A DNA stretch of 7,917 bases. It comes from Deltaproteobacteria bacterium (GTDB taxonomy: Bacteria > Desulfobacterota > GWC2-55-46). The notes beneath the pieces were generated by a model. The model was not told where the DNA came from and did not search any database. It saw only the letters and a list, made by a program, of their open reading frames with translations. Position 1 is the stretch's first letter. Each line of letters begins with the position of its first letter. Location: NCBI GenBank assembly GCA_021825035.1, contig JAKAIQ010000093.1, positions 1-7,917 of the forward strand, given 5' to 3'. Below are positions 6,618-7,917 of this stretch, one piece after another. The position numbers were made by a program, and so were the translations under genes.

Positions 6618-6647
6618 ATGATACATGAAAAGCCGCCTCCGGGTCAA
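6618..6647 (-). promoter_or_regulatory. sigma70 promoter for prfC
   Basis: On the minus strand TTGACC (6647-6642, five of six), an 18-base spacer, then TATCAT (6623-6618, five of six). The predicted start is near 6611, giving a leader of about 63 bases. It lies in the short gap after the arfB stop codon. No alternative promoter fits between the terminator and prfC. Confidence 0.65.
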
Positions 6648-6666
6648 ATGCCGTCAGGCGTTGCGT

Positions 6667-7092
6667 TCAGTCACCGGCCGGCTTGACCGGCCCGCGCGTC
6701 TTTTTAACGGCTCCGCGAAGCCTCTTTGTCTTGAGCCACCGGAGCTTCGAGGCCCTCGTCATCCGCGTCTTCCGGCGCGCCCTCGGCCTCTCGGAAGCCG
6801 CGCGTATAAGCTCCGTCAGACGCTCGACGGCTTCCCTCCTGTTCTCCGATTGGCTCCGAAAGCGGCGCGAGACTATGACGAGTTCGCCCTCCACGGTCAT
6901 CTTGCGCCCGGCAAGGGTCATCAGGCGCGCCCTGACGTCTTCAGGCAGGGACGGAGAAGACCGGACGTTGAACCTCAGTTGAACCGCAGTGGAGGTCTTG
7001 TTCACGTTCTGGCCTCCGGGGCCTGCCGAGCGGATGAACTCTTCCGTCAGCTCGTCTTCGCCGATGGCTATGTCGTCCGTTATCCTTATCAT
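6667..7092 (-). CDS. arfB: alternative ribosome-rescue factor B, peptidyl-tRNA hydrolase
   Basis: ArfB (YaeJ) enters stalled ribosomes on non-stop mRNAs and hydrolyses the peptidyl-tRNA without needing a stop codon. The protein is 141 residues (E. coli 140). It has the class I release-factor catalytic loop SAGPGGQNVNKTSTAVQLRF with GGQ at 26-28, and a strongly basic C-terminal tail from about residue 103 (KTRMTRASKLRWLKTKRLRG) of the type that occupies the empty mRNA channel. There is no stop-codon recognition domain, which separates it from RF1 and RF2. The start at 7092 lacks a strong Shine-Dalgarno site, but a good promoter lies about 50 bases upstream. It sits next to prfC, another release factor, with its own promoter. 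The plus-strand neighbour is divergent. Confidence 0.95.
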   Translation of the reverse strand: MIRITDDIAIGEDELTEEFIRSAGPGGQNVNKTSTAVQLRFNVRSSPSLPEDVRARLMTLAGRKMTVEGELVIVSRRFRSQSENRREAVERLTELIRAASERPRARRKTRMTRASKLRWLKTKRLRGAVKKTRGPVKPAGD

Positions 7093-7147
7093 GGTCTTAT
7101 TTTACCCTATCCCGGACGCCTCCGGTGTTTTTATTTTCATTTTTTAT

Positions 7148-7177
7148 ATTATAATGTAGTATTATTGTCCCTGCCAA
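7148..7177 (-). promoter_or_regulatory. sigma70 promoter for arfB
   Basis: On the minus strand TTGGCA (7177-7172, five of six), an 18-base spacer, then TATAAT (7153-7148, exact). The start would be near 7141, leaving a leader of roughly 49 bases that includes a small CCGGA-GGCG-TCCGG hairpin. Confidence 0.75.
7150..7165 (+). promoter_or_regulatory. probable -10 region for the divergent plus-strand gene
   Basis: On the plus strand an exact TATAAT lies at 7150-7155 and a TATTAT at 7160-7165. Neither has a good -35 at 17-18 bases. The TATAAT overlaps the arfB -10 on the other strand by four bases, so the two promoters would compete for polymerase if both are used. Confidence 0.45.
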
Positions 7178-7201
7178 AACCAAACCACAACGGAGCTTGA
7201 G

Positions 7202-7831
7202 ATGGAAATGAACGAAAAGGATTTGAAGGCCTACCTTCGCGGCCTCGTCAAATTCATGAACGATTCATGCGATGCGTACGACCTCGGCATACCGGGCGAG
7301 GCCAAAAGGCTCGCCGTCTGCATAAGGATACTCGTCCATGACATGGACCAGGCGCCCTCTCTTCTGACCCGGCTCGGCAGAAAGGACATCCTCTTCTATG
7401 ACGAATGCCCGGACTACAGGGCCGACCTGGGCCTGCCTTTCAGCGGGCTTGCGGTAGTGACCATCGGCGGGCCGAGACCGAGGTACACGCCGAGGCTCGG
7501 GATGAACCCGCGGATAAAGATGAAAAAGGCCCCTTTCAAGGATTGGTGGAACAAGATCGTCGTGGTCGACCCCGAAAAAAAGGTCGAGCTTACCCGCGCG
7601 GCCATAGTCCTGAACGTGGCCAACTCAATGGGCGGGCCTGTTGACGACAAGCTCGACGAGGCTTACATGAAATTGACCGAGGCATACTTCAGCGGGCCAA
7701 TCGCCGAGATAGAGGGCGGCAAGCCGTACGACGCGCAGATAGAGTTCGCTTCAGTCCGCCAGATGGCCTTCGAGGCGCCGAAATCCCTCGTAGAACAGCT
7801 CCCCGAATACTTCCAGGCCCTGCCTCACTGA
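7202..7831 (+). CDS. uncharacterised conserved 209-residue protein
   Basis: I do not recognise a function. The protein is soluble, with no signal peptide or membrane helix. Residues 5-60 look helical and contain FMNDSCDAYDLGIPGEAKRL and IRILVHDMD. The middle (90-120) is basic and aromatic (RPRYTPRLG, KMKKAPFKDWWNKIVVVD). Residues 130-158 read LTRAAIVLNVANSMGGPVDD followed by KLDEAY. From memory this LTR-x-x-IVL-x-VAN-x-x-GG-x-VD-x-x-LD-x-x-Y pattern occurs in a broad family of bacterial hypotheticals, usually with a histidine after GG; I cannot verify that here. The ATG at 7202 has GGAG six bases upstream (7192-7195), better placed than the ATG at 7208. It is a single-gene unit: divergent from arfB and closed by its own terminator. 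Confidence 0.85.
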   Translation: MEMNEKDLKAYLRGLVKFMNDSCDAYDLGIPGEAKRLAVCIRILVHDMDQAPSLLTRLGRKDILFYDECPDYRADLGLPFSGLAVVTIGGPRPRYTPRLGMNPRIKMKKAPFKDWWNKIVVVDPEKKVELTRAAIVLNVANSMGGPVDDKLDEAYMKLTEAYFSGPIAEIEGGKPYDAQIEFASVRQMAFEAPKSLVEQLPEYFQALPH

Positions 7832-7854
7832 TATATTTGTCAGCCGGATGCGTC

Positions 7855-7888
7855 AACGGGCCTGCCGAAGGCAAGCCCGTTATTTTTT
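7855..7888 (+). terminator. intrinsic terminator of the plus-strand gene
   Basis: AACGGGC (7855-7861) pairs with GCCCGTT (7875-7881). Inside, TGCC-GAA-GGCA extends the stem after a C/A mismatch. An A and then six T follow at 7883-7888. It starts 23 bases after the TGA. Nothing recognisable follows to the end of the window. Confidence 0.92.
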
Positions 7889-7917
7889 GCCCGATGCCTT
7901 ATGGTCTGCGTTTTTTA

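Noticed and set aside
7202..7345. A HEPN-type RNase motif in the unknown protein (R-x-x-x-H in IRILVHD).
   Set aside because: The spacing does not fit the usual HEPN motif, and nothing else supports toxin or defence function.
1..7917. Mobile elements, CRISPR arrays, tRNA or rRNA genes.
   Set aside because: I saw no direct repeat series, transposase, cloverleaf or rRNA-like sequence; the window is ordinary core genome.

Overview
The window is a GC-rich stretch of a Gram-negative bacterial chromosome. It is dense with housekeeping genes and shows no mobile element, CRISPR array or RNA gene. The Gram-negative call rests on an LptM-like lipoprotein and on GmhA, the first enzyme of LPS heptose synthesis. 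The order argH-lptM-lysA-dapF, a deoxyhypusine-synthase-like protein of a kind I recall from Geobacter-type genomes, and frequent AGG/AGA and ATA codons suggest an uncultured Desulfobacterota- or Nitrospirota-like organism. That placement is an inference and is not proven by the sequence.

Layout, left to right. Everything from 1 to 7092 is on the minus strand, so transcription runs right to left. 1-34 is the first 11 codons of dapF. 172-1449 is lysA, full length except for one in-frame TAG at 1180-1182. 1474-1608 is a 44-residue lipoprotein (LptM/YifL-like), too short for a standard ORF cutoff, which overlaps the argH stop by one base. 1608-2999 is argH. 3000-3167 is a structured leader with a 16-base inverted repeat and a possible 27-codon ORF. 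3168-4121 is a deoxyhypusine-synthase-like protein. 4186-4767 is gmhA, behind a near-consensus sigma70 promoter at 4891-4919. 4965-6548 is prfC (RF3), whose own promoter at 6618-6647 is followed by an intrinsic terminator just before the gene. 6667-7092 is arfB (ribosome rescue hydrolase). 7093-7201 is a divergent promoter region. On the plus strand, 7202-7831 encodes an uncharacterised 209-residue protein that ends in a clear terminator at 7855-7888.

How the genes fit together. DapF (LL-DAP to meso-DAP) and LysA (meso-DAP to lysine) are consecutive steps. ArgH closes arginine synthesis. LptM and GmhA both serve the LPS outer membrane. PrfC and ArfB both act on terminating or stalled ribosomes. 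gmhA, the DHS-like gene and argH-lptM-lysA-dapF run in one direction with no strong terminator between them, so partial read-through is possible.

The points most worth checking are the single in-frame amber codon in an otherwise intact lysA, the attenuator-like arrangement in front of prfC, the hairpin-embedded leader ORF before argH, and the bacterial deoxyhypusine-synthase-like protein. No gene in the window uses TAG as its own terminator, but seven genes are too few to argue for a changed code.
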